Shown: positions 1 to 12,612, numbered from the stretch's first letter. The stretch: DNA of 64,000 bases from Sipunculus nudus (GCA_026874595.1 CM049313.1:37082159-37146158); one strand, 5' to 3'. Numbers and translations are program-made. The notes: a model not told the origin generated them from the letters alone.

Positions 1-138
1 GTGACAGATGTGATTCTTTGATACAGCTGACCAATAACAGGCTCTTGGCCTCATTTATAAACTGTGAACTGATATCACTGGGTGTATTTTTATCAAGAGT
101 GTGATTCGTCGAAGGAGTTCATGCATTAGGAGCAGGAA

Positions 139-521
139 GAGCCAAGTAGGGCTGAAAGGGAGTTCTTGAGTACTCCAGGCCAGGTACTCAAGTACTTGTG
201 TATGTACATGCATATCTGAATATTACTGTAAATTTATGGACAGTCTGTAGGCCTATTTATTCATTATCATACCCTGGCATAGGGCTCTAAACATATGCTG
301 GTCAAATTAACAGAGGTCTTGTTATGGCATATATCTATTTCTTTGTTGGGATAGGTAAAGCTGTCACAAAGTCAAATTTAGGCATATTTTGCATTGTTAA
401 ACAGATGTCCATTTGATCTTTACAGCACTGCCATGGAAACGAGTACTCGAGTCAGAGTCAAGTAATGCCTATCAGGTACTCGAGTCCAAAATTTTGTACC
501 TGTTTCAGCCCTAGAGCCAAG
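139..521. mobile_element. Non-autonomous hAT-like DNA transposon (MITE) with intact 8-bp target duplication
   Basis: The element spans 147-513 (367 bp). It begins TAGGGCTGAAA (147-157) and ends with the exact inverse, TTTCAGCCCTA (503-513), a perfect 11-bp terminal inverted repeat. The flanks are identical 8-bp direct repeats, GAGCCAAG at 139-146 and 514-521. An 8-bp duplication with short TIRs of the form YAGGGNTG is the hallmark of the hAT superfamily. Subterminal runs rich in GTACTC/GAGTAC words occur at both ends. There is no transposase-sized frame, so it would need a transposase in trans. The uneroded duplication suggests a relatively recent insertion. Confidence 0.85.
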
Positions 522-1386
522 GCTAACAAAATGACTTCTGTGTATGATATACTCAAATAGAGAAGAAATGGCATACACAGTGGGTATGGTCAGTGTGCAG
601 GTTCTGCAGAGCTTTACAGGCCATCCTAGCTTGGGTCGGCTGGATGAAACCTGTCATGAGAAATGGATACGGATTGGTGAGACTAGGGGTCTAGGAGCAC
701 ATTTATCATACAGGCAGTTACAGCCAGAGGATGGCCTGCCAACGATACCAAGCAGATATATCCCGATCCTCTCTAACCCGCAACATGCCTTGTTCAATCT
801 ACTCCAAATCCTGCATGATACAACCAACAGCTTAATTACTCTGGTTCTTCAACAGGAAATCTTCCAAACCTCAAGTACATTTTATACCTCATACTTAATA
901 ATATAAAACAATCTCAGCTAATCCACGACGTAAATCAACCCGCTTCTCTGAAGCAGTCGGCCATGAAGGATATCCTTAACTCTAGGAGAGCATAAGCCGG
1001 GATAAGACGAACGCATCTTGCTGGATGGAGAGCTATTTCTCACTTATTTCTCTGATTTATTTTTTATTTTCTGCTGAGATGAGGCAGGGCTAATGGGGCT
1101 TCACAACATGGATAAGAAAGATGAGCTGAAGCCAGTTATTTAGCTCATAACATAAAAAGCCAAAATGGACTGGGCATGTCTGAGGTATATTCTTTTTCTT
1201 GATGACGTCCAATCTTTCAAAGCAGAAATGATTTGCTGTAGAAGATCCCCCACCAGATTTAAGGCACAATTTTGCTTCAGGCACTGTGCAAGAAGCTGGA
1301 ATTATTTCAAATGATTTACTGGAATACCTATTAAAAATTGAGAGAAGTAAATGGAGTTTTACTTTTCACAAATGATTAAAGTATCT
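522..1386. other. Unassigned stretch with one open frame of 120 codons
   Basis: No repeat structure is obvious here. A plus-strand frame from ATG 544 to a stop at 906 encodes 120 residues that I do not recognise. It has no membrane segment, signal peptide or low-complexity tract, and I see no splice or promoter signal that would argue for it. It begins 22 bp after the hAT element ends. It may be chance or a decayed exon. A shorter minus-strand frame at 1,090-1,284 is equally unsupported. Confidence 0.25.
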
Positions 1387-2094
1387 AATTACCAAAATTT
1401 AATATGGCACATAAATACCATGGAGACTGTTTTATTTTTTTAAAGGCAAATAACATTATAAAATTATTTAAACCAGCTTTGATAAAGCAATACAAATATA
1501 ATGGAATTACCAAAATTTAATATGGCACATAAATACCATGGAGACTGTTTTATTTTTTTAAAGGCAAATGACATTATAAAATTATTTAAACCAGCTTTGA
1601 TACAGCAATACAAATATAATGGAATTACCAAAATTTAATATGGCACATAAATACCATGGAGACTGTTTTATTTTTTTAAAGGCAAATAACATTATAAAAT
1701 TATTTAAACCAGCTTTGATACAGCAATACAAATATAATGGAATTACCAAAATTTAATATGGCACATAAATACCATGGAGACTGTTTTATTTTTTTAAAGG
1801 CAAATAACATTATAAAATTATTTAAACCAGCTTTGATACAGCAATACAAATATAATGGAAATACCAAAATTTAATATGGCACATAAATACCATAGAGACT
1901 GTTTTATTTTTTTAAAGGCAAATAACATTATAAAATTATTTAAACCAGCTTTGATACAGCAATACAAATATAATGGAATTACCAAAATTTAATATGGCAC
2001 ATAAATACCATGGAGACTGTTTTATTTTTTTAAAGGCAAATAACATTATAAAATTATTTAAACCAGCTTTGATACAGCAATACAAATATAATGG
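1387..2094. repeat. 118-bp tandem repeat, six near-identical copies
   Basis: The word AATTACCAAAATTTAATATG starts at 1387, 1505, 1623, 1741, 1859 (with one base changed) and 1977, an exact 118-bp period. The sixth copy finishes at 2094. Copies differ by only a few substitutions; for example the first has GATAAAGCAATA where later ones have GATACAGCAATA. The monomer is strongly AT-rich and has no open frame. The near identity means recent amplification or ongoing homogenisation. Confidence 0.95.
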
Positions 2095-2575
2095 AATGTT
2101 ATCATTTTCAAACAAATTTAAGTGAAAGATTATAAATCATGACATGATAATTAACCAGAAAGTCGGACATTTGACAATAGATGGAGAAACTTACCTAAAG
2201 AAAGTAATACTTTCCTTAGGTAAATTGACATGTCAAATTATCAATGTTGCAAGTGGTGAGTGTTTAGAGTAGCCTGGATTACATTCTTGGCATTTTCATC
2301 CATAATCAGTTTTGGTTCACAAAGTTTTAAAATTAACAATGGATTGAAGCCACAGAGTAGTCAGACCTAAAGTAGCTATTTGTTATTAAAATCGCATCAT
2401 TAGAATTAAAAATCTACTTGCAGCCTCCTGAACTGAATATCAAGTTGACTTGATTTATATACATTAGGAGCAAATATTTGTCAATATTTAAACCCTACTC
2501 TGTCACAAATTAATTTAGATTTTTTTAAAATTCTGACACTCCTTGTTTTAACAACTGATAATATCTTGCGTTTTA
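2095..2575. other. AT-rich spacer between two tandem arrays
   Basis: About 480 bp of apparently single-copy AT-rich sequence lies between the 118-bp and 56-bp arrays. It contains an imperfect inverted repeat near 2,205-2,240 (TTTCCTTAGGTAAATTGACA close to TTACCTAAAGAAAG upstream). No gene, promoter or further repeat was recognised. Confidence 0.5.
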
Positions 2576-5500
2576 TCACAACATTTTGAACAGTTCCTAC
2601 AGAGGAAGGCCTGCTTTTGGTATATGATGGTATCACCACATTTTGAACAGTTCGTTCTGAGGGGGCCTGCTTTAGGAATATGATTGTATCACCACATTTT
2701 GAACAGTTCCTACAGAGACGGTATGCTTCACGTATATGATTGTATCACCACATTTTGAACAGTTTCTACAGAGATGGCCTGCTTCATGTGTATGATTGTA
2801 TCACCACATTTTGAACTGTTCCTACAGAGGGGGCTTGCTTCACGTATATGATTGTATCACCCCATTTTGAACAGTTCCTACAGAGGGGGCCTGCTTCATG
2901 TATATGATTGTATCATCACATTTTGAACAGTTCCTACAGAGGGGGCCTGCTTTAGGTATATGATTGTATCACCACATTTTGAACAGTTCCTACAGAGACG
3001 GCTTGCTTCATGTATATGATTGCATCACCCCATTTTGAACAGTTCCTACAGAGGGGGCCTGCTTTAGGTATATGATTGTATCACCACATTTAGAACAGTT
3101 CCTACAGAGATGGCCTGCTTCACATATATGATTGTATCACCCCATTTTGAACATTTCCTACAGAGGGGGCCTGCTTTAGGTATATGATTGTATCACCCCA
3201 TTTTGAACAGTTCCTACAGAGGGGGCCTTCTTTAGGTATATGATTGTATCACCCCATTTTGAACAGTTCCTACAGAGGGGGCCTGCTTTAGGTATATGAT
3301 TGTATCATCACATTTTGAACAGTTCCTACAGAGGGGGCCTGCTTTAGGTATATGATTGTATCACCCCATTTTGAACAGTTCCTACAGAGGGGGCCTGCTT
3401 TAGGTATATGATTGTATCATCACATTTTGAACAGTTCCTACAGAGGGGGCCTGCTTTAGGTATATGATTGTATCACCCCATTTTGAACAGTTCCTACAGA
3501 GGGGGCCTGCTTTACGTATATGATTGTATCACCCCATTTTGAACAGTTCCTACAGAGGGGGCCTGCTTTAGGTATATGATTGTATCATCACATTTTGAAC
3601 AGTTCCTACAGAGGGGGCCTGCTTTAGGTATATGATTGTATCATCACATTTTGAACAGTTCCTACAGAGGGGGCCTGCTTTAGGTATATGATTGTATCAT
3701 CACATTTTGAACAGTTCCTACAGAGGGGGCCTGCTTTAGGTATATGATTGTATCATCACATTTTGAACAGTTCCTACAGAGGGGGCCTGCTTTAGGTATA
3801 TGATTGTATCATCACATTTTGAACAGTTCCTACAGAGGGGGCCTGCTTTAGGTATATGATTGTATCACCACATTTTGAACAGTTCCTACAGAGGGGGCCT
3901 GCTTTAGGTATATGATTGTATCATCACATTTTGAACAGTTCCTACAGAGGGGGCCTTCTTTAGGAATATGATTGTATCACCCCATTTTGAACAGTTCCTA
4001 CAGAGGGGGCCTTCTTTAGGTATATGATTGTATCACCCCATTTTGAACAGTTCCTACAGAGGGGGCCTGCTTTAGGTATATGATTGTATCATCACATTTT
4101 GAACAGTTCCTACAGAGGGGGCCTGCTTTAGGTATATGATTGTATCACCCCATTTTGAACAGTTCCTACAGAGGGGGCCTGCTTTAGGTATATGATTGTA
4201 TCATCACATTTTGAACAGTTCCTACAGAGGGGGCCTGCTTTAGGTATATGATTGTATCACCCCATTTTGAACAGTTCCTACAGAGGGGGCCTGCTTTAGG
4301 TATATGATTGTATCAGCCCATTTTGAACAGTTCCTACAGAGGGGCCTGCTTTAGGTATATGATTGTATCATCACATTTTGAACAGTTCCTACAGAGGGGG
4401 CCTGCTTTAGGTATATGATTGTATCATCACATTTTGAACAGTTCCTACAGAGGGGGCCTGCTTTAGGTATATGATTGTATCACCCCATTTTGAACAGTTC
4501 CTACAGAGGGGGCCTGCTTTAGGTATATGATTGTATCACCCCATTTTGAACAGTTCCTACTGAGGGGGCCTGCTTTAGGTATATGATTGTATCATCACAT
4601 TTTGAACAGTTCCTACAGAGGGGGCCTGCTTTAGGTATATGATTGTATCACCCCATTTTGAACAGTTCCTACAGAGGGGGCCTGCTTTAGGTATATGATT
4701 GTATCATCACATTTTGAACAGTTCCTACAGAGGAGGCCTGCTTTAGGTATATGATTGTATCATCACATTTTGAACAGTTCCTACAGAGGGGGCCTGCTTT
4801 AGGTATATGATTGTATCATCACATTTTGAACAGTTCCTACAGAGGGGGCCTGCTTTAGGTATATGATTGTATCACCCCATTTTGAACAGTTCCTACAGAG
4901 GGGGCCTGCTTTACGTATATGATTGTATCACCCCATTTTGAACAGTTCCTACAGAGGGGGCCTGCTTTAGGTATATGATTGTATCATCACATTTTGAACA
5001 GTTCCTACAGAGGGGGCCTGCTTTAGGTATATGATTGTATCATCACATTTTGAACAGTTCCTACAGAGGGGGCCTGCTTTAGGTATATGATTGTATCACC
5101 CCATTTTGAACAGTTCCTACAGAGGGGGCCTGCTTTAGGTATATGATTGTATCACCCCATTTTGAACAGTTCCTACAGAGGGGGCCTGCTTTAGGTATAT
5201 GATTGTATCACCACATTTAGAACAGTTCCTACAGAGGGGGCCTTCTTTAGGTATATGATTGTATCACCCCATTTTGAACAGTTCCTACAGAGGGGGCCTG
5301 CTTTAGGTATATGATTGTATCACCCCATTTTGAACAGTTCCTACAGAGGGAGCCTGCTTTAGGTATATGATTGTATCACCCCATTTTGAACAGTTCCTAC
5401 AGAGGGGGCCTGCTTTAGGTATTTGATTGTATCACCACATTTAGAACAGTTCCTACAGAGGGGGCCTTCTTTAGGTATATGATTGTATCACCACATTTTG

Positions 5501-6091
5501 AACAGTTCCTACAGAGGGGGCCTGCTTTAGGTATATGATTGTATCATCACATTTTGAACAGTTCCTACAGAGGGGGCCTGCTTTAGGTATATGATTGTAT
5601 AACCCCATTTTGAACAGTTCCTACAGAGGGGGCCTGCTTTAGGTATATGATTGTATCATCACATTTTGAGCAGTTCCTACAGAGGGGCCTGCTTTAGGTA
5701 TATGATAGTATCATCACATTTTGAGCAGTTCCTACAGAGGGGGCCTGCTTTAGGTATATGATTGTATAATCACATTTTGAACAGTTCCTTCACAGGGTCT
5801 GCTTTAGGTATATGATGGTATAACCCCATTTTGAACAGTTCCTACAGAGGGGGCCTGCTTTAGGTATATGATTGTATCATCACATTTTGAGCAGTTCCTA
5901 CAGAGGGGGCCTGCTTTAGGTATATGATAGTATCATCACATTTTGAGCAGTTCCTACAGAGGGGGCCTGCTTTAGGTATATGATTGTATAATCACATTTT
6001 GAACAGTTCCTTCACAGGGGTCTGCTTTAGGTATATGATGGTATCACCATATTTTGAACAGTTCCTACAGAGGGAGCCTGTTTTAGATATA
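2576..6091. repeat. 56-bp satellite array, about 63 copies
   Basis: The monomer contains TTTTGAACAGTTCCTACAGA, a G-rich stretch (GAGGGGGCCTGC) and TTTAGGTATATGATTGTATC. The first TTTTGAAC is at 2584 and the last at 6052, giving about 62 intervals of 56 bp. Two main variants alternate irregularly, with CATCACATTTT or CACCCCATTTT at the junction. The first six copies and the last eight are the most diverged, while the middle (about 3,240-5,630) is very homogeneous, the pattern expected from unequal exchange. The period is not a multiple of three and no frame stays open. The consensus includes ATGAT-TGT-ATCAT, a 5-bp stem with a 3-nt loop. Confidence 0.97.
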
Positions 6092-6959
6092 TGTTAATCT
6101 TTAAATCTTAAACTATGAATGCAATATGTTAAACCTCAGGAAACCTACAGCAGGCTAAGGAGTTCTAGCTGCCACTTTAAAGTGAGCCCGAGTTGCCCTA
6201 TGGGCAGTTAAGGGTTAAAAGTTATATACTTTCAAGGTTTTCAAGAGACTGGAAAGTGTAATCATAATTTCTGGAAAATGTTATTTTCCAAACAAATTTA
6301 TAAGTTTTGTCATATTCAAATCAAGGTATGTCTGTAGGGCAAAAATTAGAATTTAATAGGAAATGCTTCACCTTTTGGGATGTACGACACATCACTGGCA
6401 CTTTTTTTAACAGAGTACACATATTTCCATAGACTTTTTTTTGACAGAACAAGAGCATGTTTAGCCATACTACTGACTAACTCAGCATTATAACAGACAA
6501 GTCTCTCTCAGTCAGTTTGATCTGAATAGTACTGGGTTGTGTTGATATATCTTTTGTTTCACCAGAGTTCTTAATGGGTTAAGGTTTGCATCATTAATTG
6601 TCTCCACTTGGTTGTCTATATACAGAATTGTACATGAACAAATCCATGCATGATATCAATTTTTGGAGCCGACTTCTTTTCCATTTTTTCCACCAATATT
6701 ACTTCTCTGCAGGTACTATACCTTCATGGTGCTGCTGTCATATAACCAAAGGGAAGCTGGTAAAGCAGATTTAAACTGGATGTGTCAGAACAACACAAAT
6801 GCCTCCCCCCCCCCCCATGAGCAAATTAGAAATATTTGTTAAAGTTGTGGGGCATAAATACTGAAGGATCAAGAATTGTATCATTGTCTCTTAATGATAT
6901 ATTAATGTACAGTTAATGAAGACCAATGATGATGATAATAAGAAATTCCATGAAATTTT
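6092..6959. other. Single-copy stretch with a C12 homopolymer
   Basis: AT-rich sequence with no recognisable gene. A run of twelve C residues lies at 6,805-6,816. The phrase TTAAGGGTTAAA near 6,207 and TTAATGGGTTAAGG near 6,571 resemble the outer word of piggyBac-like ends, but I could not find a matching inverted partner. Confidence 0.45.
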
Positions 6960-7695
6960 TAAAGAGCCGTCATACCATCATAAGTGGGTCAACTGGGACG
7001 AAATGCAAACTTGATCTGTAACTGGTCAATATTTACTCACACAGCAAAAACCAGGTGAATATCTGCATGCACTGTATTAAAAAATTGTAACTGTATTAAA
7101 AGTAGGTCAACTGCAATGAAATTTGAACTTGATCTGTAACTGGTCATGATCCAGCTAGACACCAAAAATCAGGCCAATATCTGCAGGTATTGCAAAAAAA
7201 AAATCTGTACATGTGCATTTATCATGAAAATTTCTATGTTCAGAAGCCGTCATACAGTCAAAAGTAGGTCAAACCGGGATGAAACTGTAAATCCATCTGT
7301 AACTAGCCATGATGCGGCTGAAGAACAAAAATCTGGTGAATATCTGCCAGCATTGCAAAAATGGTGTCCATTCATCATGAAAATTTCTATTTTTCAAGAA
7401 ATTTTCTCTGTTCAGGAGCTGTCATACAGTCAAAAGAAGGTCAACCTGGAAGAATTGCAATCTCGATCTGTAAGTAGTCATTATCCACCCACATACCAAA
7501 AATCAAGCCAATATCTGCAGGCACTGCGAAAAAAGTCTATACATGTAAATTGATCATGAAAATTTCTATTTTCATGAAATTTTCTAAGTTCCAAAGCAAC
7601 CATACCATCAAAAGCAGGTCAATAAGGACAAAAAGAGAACTCAATCTGTAATTGGTCATTATCTGCTCACATATAAAATATCAGGCCACTTTGTT
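6960..7695. repeat. Degenerate tandem repeat of about 165-180 bp, four to five copies
   Basis: Recurring landmarks are GCCGTCATAC...AAAAGTAGGTCAA, then ATCTGTAACTGGTCATGAT, then ACCAAAAATCAGGCCAATAT and CTGCAGGCATTGCAAAAA. They recur near 6,966, 7,100, 7,245, 7,424 and 7,590. A plus-strand frame at 7,146-7,553 (135 codons) is open through two and a half units and repeats a KNQANI-like block. It is best read as repeat-derived and not a gene. Similar tandem modules are widespread in bivalve genomes; that comparison is from general knowledge. Confidence 0.7.
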
Positions 7696-9840
7696 GTGGG
7701 GGCATGTAAATACTGGCTGCCACCTCTATTTGCAATATGCACATGACCTTGGATGTAACGTTACTGCAATTTTAATCTACAATAATATGGTAAACAGAAA
7801 TAGATGGGATTAGTTTTTTAAAGATGGTAGTGAGTTGTCACCCTTGATACCAGTCATTACCTAAAGTAACTGTCAATTGCTTTGATAAAAAGAAACTGAT
7901 ATATAAACTGTCTAATTCGAATATAGGCTGTTGAATATATTTTAAAAATGTTATAGCAATTTTCATATTAACTATAGCATTTGGTGGAAGAAAGACAGTA
8001 TAGGATACAGATAAATCATGGTACTAACAATACATATTAAATATGACTAATTCATAAATGCCTAAACCAATGAATGTAATTATTTCTCACCACGTTTTAA
8101 TGTGAAACTCACCTGAAAGCAAAATGGCAGTCCAACAATGTAAGCCACATCACAAATGCATGTGCATGATCCTTTATGCAAAACTAAACCCAATATTTGG
8201 TCATTTTCCTACTTATTTTCTACTTTTCCCGAGCCTAAAAATAAAATTAAACCAGGTGGCCATGAATTAGAAATATGTATCAAATGATTGACTTGGCTTG
8301 GATAGAGACGCAATGAAAACTATATCCACAATCACACAGTCATTTAATTCTTTACACAGGTATTTTTTTAAATTTTACAATAAATATACATCAATTTAAC
8401 TACTTAACACTTAAATTTATTACAAAAATACCCTGTGATAATAATAAATGGACTGTACAAAGGGGGAAAGGTTGTTTCTGTAGCACCACATGTGGGGTCA
8501 AAGCTGTTTCTGAAGCATCAATCAATATCTATTTTCGGGCAACTTAATTGAAAAGCCTTTGAGGTTTTTACAATGGACAAAAGCCACATTGCTGACCTGC
8601 TACAGGTCCAACTCTCAGGGTTTCAATGAACGTTTCACCACTTTGATCTGGTTTTGAATTATTAACAACTAAAATCAGGTCTATGGACACGACTCTGTGG
8701 AGTCTGTGCATCAACCTCACGCTTCTACAAAAGAATTCACTTAACTTTACTCATTCATCTTTGGGTCTGGCGGGAGTCTGCCAAACCACCAGGGTTCATC
8801 TTAATTGACTTAAAACAGTTCCTATGATTTTAATTAAGAAAAATAAAACACATCCTATTCAAATGTTTTTATAGTAATGTCCCTAAACTCACTTACCTTG
8901 GGCTCTGGAGCCTAAAATGCTATCATCAGCAGGTAGTTCTAATGTGGTCTTAATTGCATTTTGCTGTATGCTCTTTTTGTCTCTTTATATATTTAATTTG
9001 GACTATGGACTTCAACTAACCTAATAATGAGTTTTATAGCCCAATTGTACACCCAGTGTGTTAGAATTTCAAATGGAACTCCCAAACTGAAACCAACAAA
9101 CAAAAGTGAAATGGTGTAGTTGTATAAAAACATCAACATAAATACCTAGCTTGGTAAGCATTCAGTGGAAGTTCAAGAATTTGGGAAATGTTGCATTCAA
9201 GAAGGGTTTACTGTTTTGGCAGATTTTATATCACCATTGGGAATGGACCATGTGTTTTGTAAATTATACCATCAATGAGATTTTTCTGTCCAAAATAAAA
9301 CTATATAGTTCCAAGAAGAAGATGCTCAAAGAAAGGATTACTACAATAAGGTTCTGAAGAATATAAAAAATCAAGCTATGAAGAATAAGAAAAACAAATT
9401 TTGAAGAATATGAAAAACAAGTTTAGAAGATATTTTTAGACCAAATGTCACCTGAAATAAAATGTATGTTCCCCAAACCAATTATTTATACAAAATTGAT
9501 TATTCATGGACTAGCTTTTTAAAATTTCATATGCATGTGAAAACATAACTCTTCCAATAAAAATATTTTCCTTTTACAATATGGTTTTCTTGAAATTTTC
9601 CAGAGATGATCATAACATTTCAAACCTCAGTTACATAAAAATTCTCAGAAATCAGCCAGCAGTTCATAAATTACTTCTACACGGAGAAGAACTCAGCAAA
9701 ACATTAATAAAAGGGATCAGATCGGGATCAGCTGTGGTTAATACTTGGGATTATTTTTCCTGATTGCTGGCTATGTGTCTCAGTGGTCAATAAGAACCTG
9801 GGGTGTCAATAAACTGCTGCAAGTAATTGTGTTCAAGCAT
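7696..9840. other. AT-rich stretch without a recognised gene
   Basis: About 2.1 kb of AT-rich sequence. Short frames at 9,151-9,357 and 9,581-9,763 encode 68 and 60 residues without recognisable features. Near 9,353-9,430 a phrase GAAGAATATGAAAAACAA recurs two to three times at about 30-bp spacing, a small degenerate tandem. Nothing else can be supported. Confidence 0.4.
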
Positions 9841-10340
9841 CTTATTTGAGTACATCATCAAAATGCTGCTCGAAATTTGGCATTAGCAATTACAAGTATG
9901 TGAGGAAAGGGTTAATAAACTCCTCCAAAGTAAAAAGACCGCACCACAGAGAGCAGAGGCGACTGCTCAGGGAAAACCAGTCCCTCTGCTTGTCCAAAGG
10001 TATAACCACCGCACATACATTGTCTGGCCAATCACAAGACTCTATTCTATCACAAACAATAGATCAATGGACAATGGATGGGCTTATATCGTCACTGTAA
10101 ATTGCTACAGTCTGTCAATATGTGACACTTTTTCTAATGGAAGTCTCATCTTTGATGTGAATCATATTGCCCCAATTGGCTGAATTTTTCTGACCCTGCA
10201 GACAGTTACCAAAGTGAGGCCAATAAGCTGACGGACAGAGGACAAACTTCTTCAGCACTCAACAAATGGCAGACACACAAAGCCTAACTACAGCTCCTAA
10301 AAAGTAATCTCCATCAGTCAGACCCTGACATCTGTCAGAC
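9841..10340. promoter_or_regulatory. Candidate conserved regulatory island
   Basis: This stretch is more GC-rich and less repetitive than its surroundings and is packed with recognisable factor-binding words: ACAATAG and ACAATGG (SOX-like, about 10,058-10,078), CCAATCAC (about 10,029) and homeodomain-type TAGCAATTA (about 9,883). A frame at 9,846-10,100 (84 codons) runs through it but has no recognisable product. I infer a possible enhancer or conserved non-coding element; no conservation data are available here. Confidence 0.25.
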
Positions 10341-11104
10341 GATTTGAAGGAAAATATGCAAGGGGGTTCAGGTCCCTGAAGAAACTTGCATCTATGATGA
10401 TACAATGGATCTTCCAACATTGGTCCAAAGCTTGTATATCAGGGGAAAAGGTGGTCTTACTTTAAATGAAACTTCTTTCATGGTCTCATTGAGAACTTGT
10501 GGGTTCGTTTAAATATTAAATAGCCCATGTCAGTTCTGAAATAATAGGTCGCGTTTCATAAATGAAAGCAAGAAAAAGCCCATGAATTTTTTATATGTCT
10601 CATAATGTTAAGTGAATAATATCATATGCTACACCACTGTGTTCAAGAAAGTCATGGTTTTATCTGGATAAGGAAATCAAACGAAGCAGACTTTTCTTTG
10701 AAATGTTCACTTTTTACATAGACTAGCATTGTTTAACCATCAACTAGAACAGCCTCAGGACTCTAGCCATCTGCTCATATTGGTCTCAGACTTTCTTTAG
10801 ACTCAGCAACTGTCAAAGTTGTGTCATGCAAAACATGTACTTTTTCCTGAAAGCTCTAATTATATTAATATTATATTACTATAAAAAATATTTTATATTT
10901 AAAAAAAAAAAGCTTGTAATATAATTATAATAATTTAACTGATGCCTGAATATTGCGAAATGTTTATTCAAATATTAATTCCAGATAAAAATATGTAGTC
11001 TTTAAAAGTTTTTATCCTTCTCTGATTCTACTATTATTTCCCAAAAATTATATGACTCAGAAAATTAGGAACATTTCAATATTTTATGTCAATCAATTAT
11101 ATTA
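10341..11104. other. AT-rich stretch without a recognised feature
   Basis: Mostly unique sequence. A very AT-rich segment with an A-run (about 10,857-10,945) includes several TATTA/TAATA inversions that could fold, but I see no gene or element boundary. Confidence 0.4.
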
Positions 11105-11985
11105 CTAGGGACCCATGGGTCTCAATGCTTAGCTGAATTTGTCTATAAGGATATGTATTTATGAGCTTTTTCAAAATATGGGTCCTGTGATCAGTTTGAA
11201 GTCAAACTGTCTACCAAACTGGAGTTATCATCCACATAAACTATTTGTGAATTACTGCAAGATGGAAGTTCTTGCCTTTGAGGTTGGGCAAATATGAGTA
11301 AAGTTTGAAATCCATATGTCAATCCAAACTGGAGTTATCATCAGGAAACAAATTTGATGGACATACAGAAAGAGGAACAGATGAACGGATGGACAGACAG
11401 GGTGTTTAATAAAGGGCATTCGCTTATTCAAGTGGGACCCTAATGAACACACAAGGTTTCAGGATACTAATGAAACCACAGTTGGGAATCAGATAGTATG
11501 AATATAGTTTGGCAGTCTAAAAAAAAAGGAAAATGCATAAAAAAAAAAATAACACAGGTGTCACATTCAGTCTTCAGAAACCAAAGTAATCAATCATAAT
11601 TGATAAACAAACAGGGTTTCAGGACACTGGATGAAAGCACAGCTGAGAAAATGACATAACTGCTGTCATTTGATGGTCTGAAAAAAAACAAATAATTGTA
11701 AAAATTAGAAAAAAATACAGGTTTGGGCCACCAGTGTTCAATATTTCATGGTTCAATTTAAGGCAAGTTTCTTGGCAATTAATCCATGCATTAATTATCA
11801 AGATACTGGAGGTTTTGTATGAAATTTTTAATTACTCTGGGGGATTTTTACAAGCCCCATAGCTCAGAGGATATAAGTCACAGTGACCTAATTTCAGGTT
11901 TCAAAGGAGAATTTTAATTAACCTACCTGGATAGTTAGATTCAAATTTCTAGGGTTAGTTGTTACGATTTGTGCCTTGCTAACAG
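11105..11985 (+). mobile_element. Diverged copy of dispersed repeat family A
   Basis: It opens with the family leader word GACCCATGGGTC (11,110-11,121) followed by a worn TTAGCTGA. It continues with monomer landmarks: TTTTGTATGAAATTTTTA, AAGCCCCATAGCTCAGAGGA, TAATTTCAGGTTTC and TTACGATTTGTGCC (about 11,813-11,975). Two degenerate copies of the A-rich segment (GTCTAAAAAAAAAGG..., GGTCTGAAAAAAAAC...) lie at 11,515 and 11,677. A phrase CCAAACTGGAGTTATCATC is duplicated at about 11,214 and 11,325. It is more eroded than the copies at 16,414 and 28,394. No coding capacity. Confidence 0.75.
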
Positions 11986-12299
11986 ACAGATAAATGGACT
12001 GACAGTGGAATCTGAAATAGTTGGCTGTCTGCCAAAGCCATTTATAGATTAAGACCAAATCCTTGCCTGTTGCCAAATCTGCTTCATACATACTGAAAGA
12101 CTCTATGCTTTTTCAAGCTGACATATTCATAAGATTCTTTTTATCAAAATGTTTGGAATAATAACAGATGCCTACTGAAAGTAAAATCAGAATACAGATA
12201 TATTTTATTCATGGATTTACACTGGATATTGAAAACAATTATTCATAAAAAAACAGTGGCTGAATGAGGCTAAAGTTACTAGTTTTTCCCCTGTAAAAA

Positions 12300-12612
12300 A
12301 ACAGGTTGATTCAGGTGGTCCCTCAAAAACCTCAATTACAAATATGATTCAAGTGACAAACATTTGCATTCAACTTGGTAATGATAGCTCGATCCTGCCA
12401 TTTCTGAAATTGTTACACATGTTAGTATGCTTACTTGTTCAAATGACTAAGTTCAAATTTCCTGTAACCTGCCAAAATTCACAAAACCCAAACCTTTCGA
12501 ACAATCTTGAAAGAGCTTGTCTCTAGGATCATTTATTAGAAATATTAATAAATCTGGCATGAGAGTTTCAGAGAAGAAGATTCTTAAGAGGTTTCTTAGC
12601 TACTCAAATGTA
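12300..12612 (+). repeat. Copy of dispersed repeat family C
   Basis: Shares an ordered series of phrases with 20,930-21,390 and 53,752-54,015: CCTCAATT(A/T)CA, a TATGA-CTCGTGAC-like run, GTAATGATAGCTCGA, CCTGTAACCTGCCAAAA, then TTTCAGAGAAGAAGATT and TTCTTAGCTAC. A 60-codon frame at 12,344-12,526 lies inside and is repeat-derived. Confidence 0.65.

Noticed and set aside
544-906. 120-codon frame as a definite gene
   Set aside because: Longest unsupported frame outside repeats on the left side, but no homology is recognised and no regulatory or splice signal is visible; described only as unassigned.
2576-6091. CRISPR-like reading of the 56-bp array (constant and variable halves)
   Set aside because: The 'variable' part is only two or three alternating variants, not distinct spacers.
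6805-6816. C12, G17 (18,101) and G15 (52,047) homopolymers as functional G-quadruplexes
   Set aside because: Isolated single runs do not form the four-tract pattern and are prone to sequencing error in length.
7146-7553. 135-codon plus-strand frame with lysine and cysteine-rich repeats
   Set aside because: It runs through two and a half units of a degenerate tandem repeat and its internal peptide repeat mirrors the DNA units; no splice, promoter or family evidence.
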